Assembly (NCBI GenBank): GCA_017860765.1
Contig: JAGDMY010000110.1
Location: 1-5,641, forward strand
Origin: Chloroflexota bacterium
GTDB taxonomy: Bacteria; Chloroflexota; Dehalococcoidia; Dehalococcoidales; UBA3254
Direction of reading: 5' to 3'
Length of the DNA: 5,641 nt
The translations under genes and the position numbers were made by a program. This document shows positions 1 to 5,440 of this stretch, piece after piece; positions within the stretch are counted from its first letter, which is position 1, and each line of letters begins with the position of its first letter. The notes under the pieces were generated by a model that was given only the letters and a program-made list of their open reading frames with translations, made no database searches and was not told the DNA's origin.

Positions 1-1
1 G

Positions 2-1483
2 GATGTTACCAAGCGCAAACTGGCGGAAGATGGCTTAGCCCGCCAAAAAAATACACTCCAGGTCATAATGGAAAATACCCGTGCCTGCCTGGTTTACCTG
101 GACTCCGATTTCAATTTCCTGCAGGCGAACTCGGCCTACGCCCGGGCCTGTCGCACGACGCCTGAGAATTTAATCGGGAAAAACCATTTTGAGCTTTTCC
201 CTGATAAGGAAAATGAGGCTATTTTCAAGCGTGTCAGGGATTCCGGGGAAGCCGTCGAATACCGTGATAAGCCCTTTAAGTTCCCGGACCAGCCTCAGCG
301 GGGTATTACCTACTGGGACTGGACTTTGATGCCGGTTAAAGATAGTTTTGACAAAGTGCAGGGTCTGGTATTTTCACTGGTCGAGACCACCGAACGCAAA
401 ATGGCAGAACAAAGAGAAGCTGAGGTGAAGGTCGAGCTTGAAGATAAAGTCAAGCAACGTACAGCCGAGTCTGAAAAATTAAACGCCCGGTTGCGCTTGA
501 TGCTGGACCAGCTGCCGTCGATTTTATGGGTTACGGATACCGACCTGGTGATAACCCTGTCTCTGGGCGCAGGATTGCAGTCTTTCAACCTCAAACCCAA
601 CCAGCTTGTTGGCACTACTTTATACGAATACTACAAGACGAATGACCCGGATTTTACTCCCATTATGTACCACCGCCGGGCTCTTCAGGGGGAACCGGCC
701 CACTACGAGTTGCATTGGGAGGGAAAGGCCCAGAGTTCTTATGTAGAACCGATGCGAGATAAGGATGATAACATCATAGGCGTAATTGGCATTGGATTTG
801 ATATTACTGATAAAAAACAGGCTGAGGACACTTTGAGGGCCTTATCGCACAGGTTAGTCGATGTCCAGGAAGATGAACGCCGCAACATCGCGCGTGAGCT
901 GCATGATGAAATTGGGCAATCTCTTACAGCCCTGAATTTGATAATTAGCCAGGCGACGCGTTCTGTAACCGGAGCGGCTTCTGCCAACCTGATTGAAGCT
1001 CAATCTATTGTCAGCGAACTTATAAGGCAGGTGCGGGAGTTATCGCTCAAATTGCGGCCCAGCATGCTGGACGATCTGGGGCTGTTGCCAACCTTGATCT
1101 GGTATATCGAGCGTTATAAGGCGCAAACCCAGATCAAAGTGGACTTCGAGCAGAACGGGCTGCAAAGGAAATTCTCTCCGAAAATAAATACGGCTATATA
1201 TCGCGTGGTACAAGAAGCCCTGACCAACGTTGCGCGTCATTCCAAGGCCAAAGAAGTTATTATCAGAGCCTGGACTGCCAACAATAATGTCTGTCTGAGA
1301 ATAGAAGACCACGGACGCGGTTTCAATTCATCAACTTTACTGTCCAGTGGTTCTACGGGCATCTCCGCCATGCGCGAAAGAGTGCTCTTATTGGGTGGAA
1401 AATTGAACATCGAAACCGCTCCCGGCTTCGGCACTTGTCTGACCGCCGAATTTCCTCTACAAGAAAAGTCCAATATAGTATAA
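2..1483 (+). CDS. PAS-domain sensor histidine kinase (HPK7/NarX-DegS type), 5' end outside window
   Basis: The frame is open from base 2, and the residues before the first ATG (base 68) read DVTKRKLAED, the typical end of a PAS/PAC domain. The ATG is therefore internal and the gene begins upstream. In the visible 493 residues (numbered from base 2) the order is: tail of one PAS; PAS_4-like domain about 23-132, ending VETTERKMAE; charged coiled-coil linker about 133-165; second PAS about 166-272, ending FDITDKKQAE; HisKA_3 dimerisation domain about 280-350 with H-box ERRNIARELHDEIGQ and phospho-acceptor His301; HATPase_c about 395-489 with N-box (QEALTNVARH, Asn409), G1 (DHGRGF, Asp436) and G2 (GSTGISAMRERV). 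No membrane segment is visible, so sensing looks cytoplasmic unless upstream parts say otherwise. By family it autophosphorylates and passes phosphate to a NarL-type regulator. The regulator gene follows after 11 bases, so they are probably cotranscribed and cognate. The signal is unknown. Confidence 0.95.
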   Translation, partial: DVTKRKLAEDGLARQKNTLQVIMENTRACLVYLDSDFNFLQANSAYARACRTTPENLIGKNHFELFPDKENEAIFKRVRDSGEAVEYRDKPFKFPDQPQRGITYWDWTLMPVKDSFDKVQGLVFSLVETTERKMAEQREAEVKVELEDKVKQRTAESEKLNARLRLMLDQLPSILWVTDTDLVITLSLGAGLQSFNLKPNQLVGTTLYEYYKTNDPDFTPIMYHRRALQGEPAHYELHWEGKAQSSYVEPMRDKDDNIIGVIGIGFDITDKKQAEDTLRALSHRLVDVQEDERRNIARELHDEIGQSLTALNLIISQATRSVTGAASANLIEAQSIVSELIRQVRELSLKLRPSMLDDLGLLPTLIWYIERYKAQTQIKVDFEQNGLQRKFSPKINTAIYRVVQEALTNVARHSKAKEVIIRAWTANNNVCLRIEDHGRGFNSSTLLSSGSTGISAMRERVLLLGGKLNIETAPGFGTCLTAEFPLQEKSNIV

Positions 1484-1494
1484 TAGGTGAAACC

Positions 1495-2145
1495 GTGATA
1501 AATATAGTATTAGCCGATGACCATCAGGTAGTTAGAAAAGGCCTCAAAGCTCTCCTGAGTGCAGAGGCTGACTTCAGCGTTGTGGGAGAAGCCGGAGATG
1601 GTCTGGAAACAGTGCAGCTGGTGGAGCGCCTCAAGCCCGATATATTGGTGCTGGACCTCATGATGAGCGGGATCAACGGCCTGGAGGTGACCCGCCAACT
1701 TAATAAAAAAGGTGTCAAAACAGGGATTGTGATCCTTTCCATGCATAACAATGAGGCCTATGTCCTGGAAGCTTTGCGCTCCGGGGCCAAGGCGTATATT
1801 TTAAAAGACTCTCCCCCGGATGAATTGACCCGCGCAATCAGGGAGGTATCCTCCGGAAGGCGGTATTTGAGTTCGCCTCTGACTGAACGGGCTATCGCAG
1901 CCTATACTCAGAAGGCGGAGGTTAAACTGATTGACCCGTATGAGCAGCTGACCACCCGGGAACGGGAAATACTGCAGTTAGCAGCTCAGGGTTGTACTAA
2001 TAGCGAAATTGCCTCACGTCTTTATATCAGTCCGCGGACAGTAGAGACACACCGTACCAATCTGATGCGCAAGCTGGGACTGCATAATCATACGCAGCTG
2101 ATTCAGTTCGCTATTCAGCACGGAATAATTCCCGGCCAGACCTGA
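1495..2145 (+). CDS. NarL/FixJ-family response regulator (RR1)
   Basis: The 216-aa product has a receiver domain (about 1-118) joined by a linker to a LuxR/GerE helix-turn-helix (about 150-212). The acidic pocket is Asp8-Asp9, the phospho-acceptor is Asp54 in VLDLMM, the switch Ser is 82 and the conserved Lys is 104. The HTH contains LTTREREIL, NSEIASRLYIS and the recognition segment SPRTVETHR. I chose GTG 1495 because it places the first beta strand (INIVLADDH) at the N-terminus, has AGGTGA at 1485-1490 four bases upstream, and gives exactly the length of the paralogue at 2325. An in-frame TTG at 1435 would add 20 residues without family support and would overlap the kinase. One oddity is Ser58 where the DLMMPG motif normally has Pro, which the paralogue keeps. 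It is probably phosphorylated by the upstream kinase and controls transcription. The targets are unknown, though the motif at 2212-2228 and 3071-3087 is a candidate site. Confidence 0.95.
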   Translation: MINIVLADDHQVVRKGLKALLSAEADFSVVGEAGDGLETVQLVERLKPDILVLDLMMSGINGLEVTRQLNKKGVKTGIVILSMHNNEAYVLEALRSGAKAYILKDSPPDELTRAIREVSSGRRYLSSPLTERAIAAYTQKAEVKLIDPYEQLTTREREILQLAAQGCTNSEIASRLYISPRTVETHRTNLMRKLGLHNHTQLIQFAIQHGIIPGQT

Positions 2146-2153
2146 TCCCTTTT

Positions 2154-2169
2154 CCCTCAGTCCTACGTA
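2154..2169. promoter_or_regulatory. Upstream half-site region (TACGTA palindrome) in the RR1-RR2 gap
   Basis: CCCTCAGTC (2154-2162) lies nine bases after the RR1 stop and is echoed by CCCTCAATC (2981-2989) six bases after the RR2 stop. It is followed by the palindrome TACGTA (2164-2169). Read on the minus strand this gives TACGTAGGACTGAGG, which matches the plus-strand element at 3071 (TGCGTAGGTCTACGG) at 11 of 15 positions. It could be the distal, inverted half of an operator pair with 2212-2228. This rests on sequence similarity only. Confidence 0.3.
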
Positions 2170-2211
2170 TGCCTGAACCCCCTGTAAATACATACCACGC
2201 AAATCTTTTAT

Positions 2212-2228
2212 TACGTAAGTCTACGGAT
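2212..2228 (+). promoter_or_regulatory. Candidate operator upstream of RR2, shared with the sigma gene
   Basis: TACGTAAGTCTACGGAT matches the element at 3071-3087 at 15 of 17 positions although both lie in non-coding DNA. It abuts a weak -35-like TTGCAG (2228-2233), a position typical of an activator site. A TACGTA half-site lies 48 bp upstream in inverted orientation. The likely binder, by inference, is one or both of the neighbouring NarL-type regulators, whose recognition segments are identical. Confidence 0.45.
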
Positions 2229-2260
2229 TGCAGTTTTTCCTGCGGCCAGCATAATATAAA
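2228..2260 (+). promoter_or_regulatory. Weak candidate promoter for RR2
   Basis: TTGCAG (2228-2233) is followed 18 bases later by TAATAT (2252-2257), and an overlapping alternative -10 is TATAAA (2255-2260). The -35 is poor, which would suit an activated promoter, and the leader would be about 60 bases. The region to 2324 also contains TCTCTAT twice (2274-2280 and 2295-2301), 21 bases apart. No clear terminator separates RR1 from RR2, so read-through from the kinase operon is also possible. Confidence 0.3.
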
Positions 2261-2324
2261 TGAAGGTGTTTATTCTCTATACGAATAATTGTAATCTCTA
2301 TTATTTCTCAGGATAAGGCTTAAA

Positions 2325-2975
2325 TTGGGAAGCATTGTACTGGCTGATGACCATCTAATCGTGAGAAAGGGTCTAAAGGCCATCCTCAGCGCCGAACCGG
2401 ATTTTAACATAGTGGGGGAGGCCGGTGATGGCCTGGAAGCTGTGGACCTGGTAGCGCGGCTTGAGCCTGATATTCTTGTCCTGGACTTAATGATGCCGGG
2501 AATTAATGGCCTGGAAGCGATCCGCCAAATTGCGCGAAAAAACCTCAAGACTGCTATTGTAGTCCTCTCGATGTATAATAGTGAAGCCTATGTCCTGGAA
2601 GCGTTGCGCTCCGGCGCTAAAGCCTATATCCTGAAGGAAGCTCCTCCGGAAGAGTTAGTCCGGGCGATTAGAGAGGTTACAGCGGGACACTGCTATTTGA
2701 GCTCACAGATATCCTCCCAATCTATCGACTCGTATTTGCAAAAAACAGAAGGGAATCTTTTGGAACCTTTCCAGACTCTCACCCCGAGGGAACAGGAAAT
2801 ATTTCGGCTGGCTATCCATGGTTTCAGCAACACTGAAATTGCCTCTAATTTGCATATCTCCCCGCGCACCGTAGAGACTCATCGCTCTAGCTTAATGCAT
2901 AAGCTTGGACTGCATAACCACACTCAGCTGATAAAATACGCTATTACCAGAGGGATGATCACAGAGGTAATATAA
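2325..2975 (+). CDS. NarL/FixJ-family response regulator, tandem paralogue of RR1 (RR2)
   Basis: The 216-aa product aligns with RR1 without gaps at about 144 identical positions (67%, hand count). The receiver domain (about 1-118) keeps Asp8-Asp9, Asp54 in VLDLMMPG, Ser82 and Lys104, so it should be phosphorylatable. The LuxR-type HTH (about 150-212) has LTPREQEIF, NTEIASNLHIS and the same recognition segment SPRTVETHR as RR1. The linker (about 128-151) is the most divergent part, with 17 of 24 positions changed. The start is TTG 2325: a stop at 2292 closes the frame upstream, AAGG at 2315-2318 sits six bases before it, and the receiver's first strand begins immediately. It is separated from RR1 by 179 bases that carry a possible operator and promoter, so it may be expressed independently. 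No second kinase gene is visible, so it may share the kinase ending at 1483 or answer to one elsewhere. Confidence 0.95.
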   Translation: MGSIVLADDHLIVRKGLKAILSAEPDFNIVGEAGDGLEAVDLVARLEPDILVLDLMMPGINGLEAIRQIARKNLKTAIVVLSMYNSEAYVLEALRSGAKAYILKEAPPEELVRAIREVTAGHCYLSSQISSQSIDSYLQKTEGNLLEPFQTLTPREQEIFRLAIHGFSNTEIASNLHISPRTVETHRSSLMHKLGLHNHTQLIKYAITRGMITEVI

Positions 2976-3024
2976 AATATCCCTCAATCAACTACCCCAC
3001 CTGTTCCCTGCGAAATTCGCCCAA

Positions 3025-3031
3025 CTACGCA
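3025..3031. promoter_or_regulatory. Inverted half-site CTACGCA upstream of the sigma gene
   Basis: CTACGCA is the exact reverse complement of TGCGTAG at 3071-3077, so the two form a widely spaced inverted pair. A second interleaved pair is CTGCGAA (3008-3014) with TTCGCAG (3061-3067). Because the pairs interleave rather than nest, they look more like protein sites on DNA than a simple RNA hairpin. The TACGCA-to-TGCGTA spacing is 45 bp, close to the 48 bp of the corresponding pair upstream of RR2. Confidence 0.35.
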
Positions 3032-3055
3032 ATAAACCCGCCCAAAATTACGGGA

Positions 3056-3061
3056 TATAAT
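3056..3061 (+). promoter_or_regulatory. Candidate -10 box (TATAAT) for the sigma gene
   Basis: This is a perfect TATAAT, but the matching -35 position (TAAACC, 3033-3038) is poor. If it is used, transcription would start near 3068, just ahead of the shared motif at 3071-3087, which would then act as a downstream operator. The alternative is a promoter after the motif, with TAATCT (3110-3115) as its -10. The sequence alone does not decide. Confidence 0.3.
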
Positions 3062-3070
3062 TCGCAGAAC

Positions 3071-3087
3071 TGCGTAGGTCTACGGAT
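3071..3087 (+). promoter_or_regulatory. Candidate operator upstream of the sigma gene, shared with RR2
   Basis: TGCGTAGGTCTACGGAT differs from the element at 2212-2228 at two positions only. It lies 75 bases before the ATG at 3163. The following DNA has TGTAATCT (3108-3115), which also recurs before RR2 at 2290-2297. It is a plausible binding site for RR1 and/or RR2, linking the two-component system to the sigma factor. Protein binding is inferred, not shown. Confidence 0.45.
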
Positions 3088-3162
3088 ACCCTTAGAGTCT
3101 TATTGTCTGTAATCTTATTAATAGCATTGCAAATTGGCGAATACCGGATTGGGAGGGCATCG

Positions 3163-4602
3163 ATGACTACGAGAACCAGAATTGCAGATAGAACCAATCG
3201 TAAGCCCAGAGCAACCATAGCTTCGGATTCCGGACATTACTCTACCTATGGGAGTCCGGTTGGATTGGAGGCCGAAGAGAAGTGGCGCGATGGTGAGTCC
3301 CAGAGCTCGCCTAATGGCATCGCCGATATGGACAACCTGGTATATCTGTATCTATCGGAAATGGGACAAACCCCTAAGCTCAATGGTTCTGAAGAGAAAG
3401 CCCTGGGCAGCCGGATTGAGCAGGGCAAATACCTGGACCAGGTCGAGCAGGAATTAGGAGCGAAATACGAGAGTTTGCCCTTAGCAGTAGAGATAATGTT
3501 TGAACTGCTCGAGCGTTTCAGTAGCGCTGGCAAGGTCTTTGATAACGTATGCCGGTATTGCCAGTTGAATGCCACTGAGCCAATCTGGCAAAAAATCTCC
3601 AGCCCTGTATTCCGTAAAGCCATCGATGGGTTTATCGAGCCCGAAATGATTAATTTTATCGCCGGACAGTCCGGGTTAAGTTATGACCAGGTTCAACAAT
3701 CTTTGATCCAGTTATCGTTAAGCAGCCTGCTGATCGATTGGCCGCTTGTTAAAGAGGCCTCTCAGGAAGGCTCTGGCGAAAGATTTGCCCGCATTATCCG
3801 TTCGAAGCATTTTCAGAGGAATTTGTTGAATCATCAGGCCGAGATGGTCAGGCACTTTGAGCAAATCAAGGAGAATGCTAAAGAAGCTGGCGACCATCTG
3901 ATTGTGGCTAACCTGCGCCTGGTCGTTAGTATTGCCAAAAAATTCACGGGTCGGGGTCTTTCCCTTTCTGACCTTATCCAGGAGGGAAATATCGGACTAA
4001 TACGGACCATGAAAAAATTCGACCACCGGAAAAATTTCAAATTCAGCACTTATGCCACCTGGTGGATCAGGCAATCGATCAGCCGGGCCATTGCCGATGG
4101 CTCCCGCACCATCCGCCTGCCGGTACACATGGTAAACACCAGCAAACGACTGTCGGCAACCCGGCAGCGACTATTTCAGGAATATGGACGCAAGCCCAAC
4201 AACGAAGAGATATCCAGGACCATGGGAATTCCAATTGAAGAGGTATGCCAGTTATTAGATGCCATGTCACTGGAGCCGGTATCTCTGGAGATGCCTATTG
4301 GCGAAGATGATGACCAGCTAAGCGACTGCATTGAGGACCAGTCTATTCCCAGACCGGAGGATGAGGCCGCCTGTTCTCTGCTCGGTCAGCAAATCAGGGA
4401 GGTCCTGGGTAACTTGCCCGACCGTGAAAGAAGGGTCATTGAACTGAGGTTCGGATTGGACGATGGCAATGGCCGGACCCTGGAGGAAGTCAGCCAGGAC
4501 ATGGGAATTACCCGTGAGAGGGTGCGGCAGATTGAGCTGAAAGCTCTGAAGATATTACGCGACCCCGACAACAAAGCTAAGCTAAGAGATTACCTGTATT
4601 AA
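3163..4602 (+). CDS. RNA polymerase sigma-70 family factor (group 1/2 type) with long insert
   Basis: The 479-aa product directs RNA polymerase to promoters. Region 1.2 is at 56-91 ([17 protein letters not shown]). Region 2 is at about 243-323, with [24 protein letters not shown], the -10 recognition helix [16 protein letters not shown] and RTIRLPVHM. Region 3 is at about 327-403 and includes the region 3.2 finger-like [19 protein letters not shown]. Region 4 is at about 405-475, with the -35 helix-turn-helix [20 protein letters not shown]. Between regions 1.2 and 2 lies an insert of about 150 residues (92-240) in the position of the sigma-70 non-conserved region. The N-terminal 55 residues are polar and do not resemble an acidic region 1.1. 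ATG 3163 is preceded by GGGAGGG (3151-3157) with five bases between. An in-frame TTG at 3103 lacks such a site and was not used. Complete regions 1.2 to 4.2 exclude an ECF factor. Whether it is the primary or an alternative factor cannot be told from the window. Its position beside duplicated regulators with a shared upstream motif favours a regulated role. Confidence 0.95.
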   Translation: MTTRTRIADRTNRKPRATIASDSGHYSTYGSPVGLEAEEKWRDGESQSSPNGIADMDNLVYLYLSEMGQTPKLNGSEEKALGSRIEQGKYLDQVEQELGAKYESLPLAVEIMFELLERFSSAGKVFDNVCRYCQLNATEPIWQKISSPVFRKAIDGFIEPEMINFIAGQSGLSYDQVQQSLIQLSLSSLLIDWPLVKEASQEGSGERFARIIRSKHFQRNLLNHQAEMVRHFEQIKENAKEAGDHLIVANLRLVVSIAKKFTGRGLSLSDLIQEGNIGLIRTMKKFDHRKNFKFSTYATWWIRQSISRAIADGSRTIRLPVHMVNTSKRLSATRQRLFQEYGRKPNNEEISRTMGIPIEEVCQLLDAMSLEPVSLEMPIGEDDDQLSDCIEDQSIPRPEDEAACSLLGQQIREVLGNLPDRERRVIELRFGLDDGNGRTLEEVSQDMGITRERVRQIELKALKILRDPDNKAKLRDYLY

Positions 4603-4633
4603 AATCTTTCTTTTAACCGCGCACCTGGCGGGA

Positions 4634-4655
4634 CTCCAGAATCCGGGATTTGGAG
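4634..4655 (+). promoter_or_regulatory. Hairpin covering the ribosome binding site of the SnoaL-like gene
   Basis: CTCCA (4634-4638) pairs with TGGAG (4651-4655), and AATC (4640-4643) with GATT (4647-4650). This leaves a bulged G4639 and a CGG loop. The 3' arm contains most of the Shine-Dalgarno sequence GGAGG (4652-4656), so the nine-pair stem could hide it. No T-run follows, so it is not a terminator for the sigma gene. Regulation of translation is an inference. Confidence 0.4.
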
Positions 4656-4662
4656 GATTAAA

Positions 4663-5028
4663 ATGACGCAGGCTGCTGCTCTGGCAAAAGAAAGACAAAC
4701 GGAAAATGTAGAAATTATCCGCCGTCTATATCAGGATGCGACTTCCCGAAAAAGCTCAGCCGTTGCGCTTTCTTTGTTGGGTTTCAAACAGTTTTTATCC
4801 CTGGTAGGTGAAGCCTTGCCCGACTACAAGCTCACCCTCCATAATCTGTTGCCCAAAGGGGATATGGTTATGGTGAGCTATAGCATCAGCGGTACCCAGG
4901 AAAGCGATTTTATGGGCATAAAGGCTACACACAGTCGCCTGACTATTTCGGGTATAGATGTATTTAAACTGGAAAAAGGCGAGGTAGTGGCTCATTGGGA
5001 CGCAGCCCATCAATTCGTGGCCCTTTAA
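4663..5028 (+). CDS. SnoaL-like (NTF2-fold, ester/polyketide cyclase-like) small protein
   Basis: The 121-aa product has the signature of SnoaL-like proteins. It has an N-terminal helix NVEIIRRLYQD, then GFKQFLSLVGEALPDYKLTLHNLLPKGDMVMVSYSISGTQ, then FMGIKATHSRLTISGIDVFKLEKGEVVAHWDAAHQ. The FMGI...GIDVFKLEKGEVVAHWD stretch is the usual C-terminal sheet of this cone-shaped fold. Family members are usually about 130-145 aa. Here the segment between the first helix and GFKQF, which normally holds a helix and strand with a conserved histidine, seems shortened by around 20 residues. The protein could therefore be non-catalytic or bind a different ligand. ATG 4663 has GGAGG at 4652-4656 six bases upstream. 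It lies 60 bases after the sigma gene and is probably cotranscribed with it, and the terminator at 5118-5160 follows. The substrate is unknown, since many such proteins are annotated by fold alone. Confidence 0.85.
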   Translation: MTQAAALAKERQTENVEIIRRLYQDATSRKSSAVALSLLGFKQFLSLVGEALPDYKLTLHNLLPKGDMVMVSYSISGTQESDFMGIKATHSRLTISGIDVFKLEKGEVVAHWDAAHQFVAL

Positions 5029-5044
5029 CTATTTCCAGGAAAAT

Positions 5045-5115
5045 ATTATTAACTGGAGGCCGGTCGGGAACAGGTTTGAAGCAGTTGGGACAGCCGGATA
5101 ACTCCAGTTATTAAT
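5045..5115. repeat. Long imperfect inverted repeat / structured RNA candidate
   Basis: The outer arms ATTATTAACTGGAG (5045-5058) and CTCCAGTTATTAAT (5102-5115) are complementary at 13 of 14 positions, including eight uninterrupted pairs AACTGGAG/CTCCAGTT. Inside them CCGG (5060-5063) can pair with CCGG (5094-5097), and AAC (5069-5071) with GTT (5085-5087), leaving purine-rich GGG segments facing each other. It begins 16 bases after the SnoaL-like stop and sits just before the terminator hairpin. It could be the 3' end structure of the mRNA, a small RNA, or a relic of a miniature repeat element. Confidence 0.55.
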
Positions 5116-5117
5116 TT

Positions 5118-5160
5118 AGATAATCGTCTCTCAACACGCCGGGAGGCGATTATCTGTTTT
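5118..5160 (+). terminator. Intrinsic (Rho-independent) terminator
   Basis: The stem pairs 5118-5132 with 5141-5155: nine perfect pairs (AGATAATCG/CGATTATCT) extended by six more including two G-U. The loop is 5133-5140, eight bases. GTTTTA follows immediately (5156-5161). It is well placed to end the sigma/SnoaL-like transcript before the tRNA gene. Confidence 0.75.
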
Positions 5161-5247
5161 AGAACCCATCGAACTTCATCTCGGCGAAGAACTTTATCAA
5201 TCACTACTGCAAGTCCGGGACGATGCCGTGGACAAAATTGGCTATAC

Positions 5248-5275
5248 TTGACCGCTGACTGGACGACATGATAAA
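5248..5275 (+). promoter_or_regulatory. Likely promoter of tRNA-Arg
   Basis: TTGACC (5248-5253), close to the TTGACA consensus, is followed after 16 bases by GATAAA (5270-5275). An overlapping TAAATT at 5272-5277 would give 18. The start would fall near 5282, a few bases before the mature tRNA 5' end at 5290. Confidence 0.5.
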
Positions 5276-5289
5276 TTCTAATAGGCGAT

Positions 5290-5366
5290 CTCCCTGTAGC
5301 TCAGCCGGATAGAGCATCTGCCTTCTAAGCAGGTGGTCGTGGGTTCGAATCCCACCAGGGAGACCA
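5290..5366 (+). tRNA. tRNA-Arg, anticodon UCU, CCA encoded
   Basis: The full cloverleaf can be read. Acceptor CTCCCTG (5290-5296) pairs with CAGGGAG (5356-5362). The D-stem is GCTC/GAGC (5299-5302 with 5312-5315), with loop AGCCGGATA containing G18G19 and the arginine identity base A20. The anticodon stem is 5317-5321 with 5329-5333, and loop CTTCTAA puts TCT at 5324-5326. The variable loop is five bases. The T-stem is GTGGG/CCCAC with loop TTCGAAT. The discriminator is A5363, followed by encoded CCA at 5364-5366. It reads AGA and AGG codons. A six-T run follows at 5367-5372 and may help end transcription. Confidence 0.97.
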
Positions 5367-5440
5367 TTTTTTAGCCTCGATTCCACTACATCAAAGATAA
5401 GCAGGCAGGAGAACATGGCGCCGTTTATCTCTGAGACTCC

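Noticed and set aside
68..70. ATG as the start of the kinase
   Set aside because: The frame continues upstream to base 2 with a recognisable PAC-type end (DVTKRKLAE), so this Met is internal.
1435..1494. TTG 1435 as the start of RR1, overlapping the kinase
   Set aside because: It adds 20 residues not seen in receiver domains. GTG 1495 has a ribosome binding site and matches the paralogue's length.
3037..3054. Terminator after RR2 from CCCG (3037-3040) and CGGG (3051-3054)
   Set aside because: Only four pairs with a ten-base loop and no T-run. It is not a credible terminator.
3103..3162. TTG 3103 as the start of the sigma factor
   Set aside because: ATG 3163 has a strong, well-spaced GGGAGGG. 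The extra residues look untranslated, and the TTG lies within probable promoter DNA.
3246..3623. Minus-strand 125-aa frame, and other antisense frames within the kinase, regulator and sigma genes
   Set aside because: They lie opposite clearly conserved coding sequence, have no family features, and are explained as shadows of the plus-strand genes.
5059..5101. SRP (4.5S) RNA, suggested by CAGG..GAAGCAG..GGACAG
   Set aside because: The apical stem with GGAA-type tetraloop between AGG and AGCAG is missing and the hairpin is too short. Similarity is limited to small pieces.
5204..5416. Minus-strand frame of 70 aa containing GGIRTHDHLLRRQMLYPAEL
   Set aside because: That peptide is the reverse complement of the tRNA-Arg gene, a well-known source of spurious protein annotations. 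The frame spans the tRNA.
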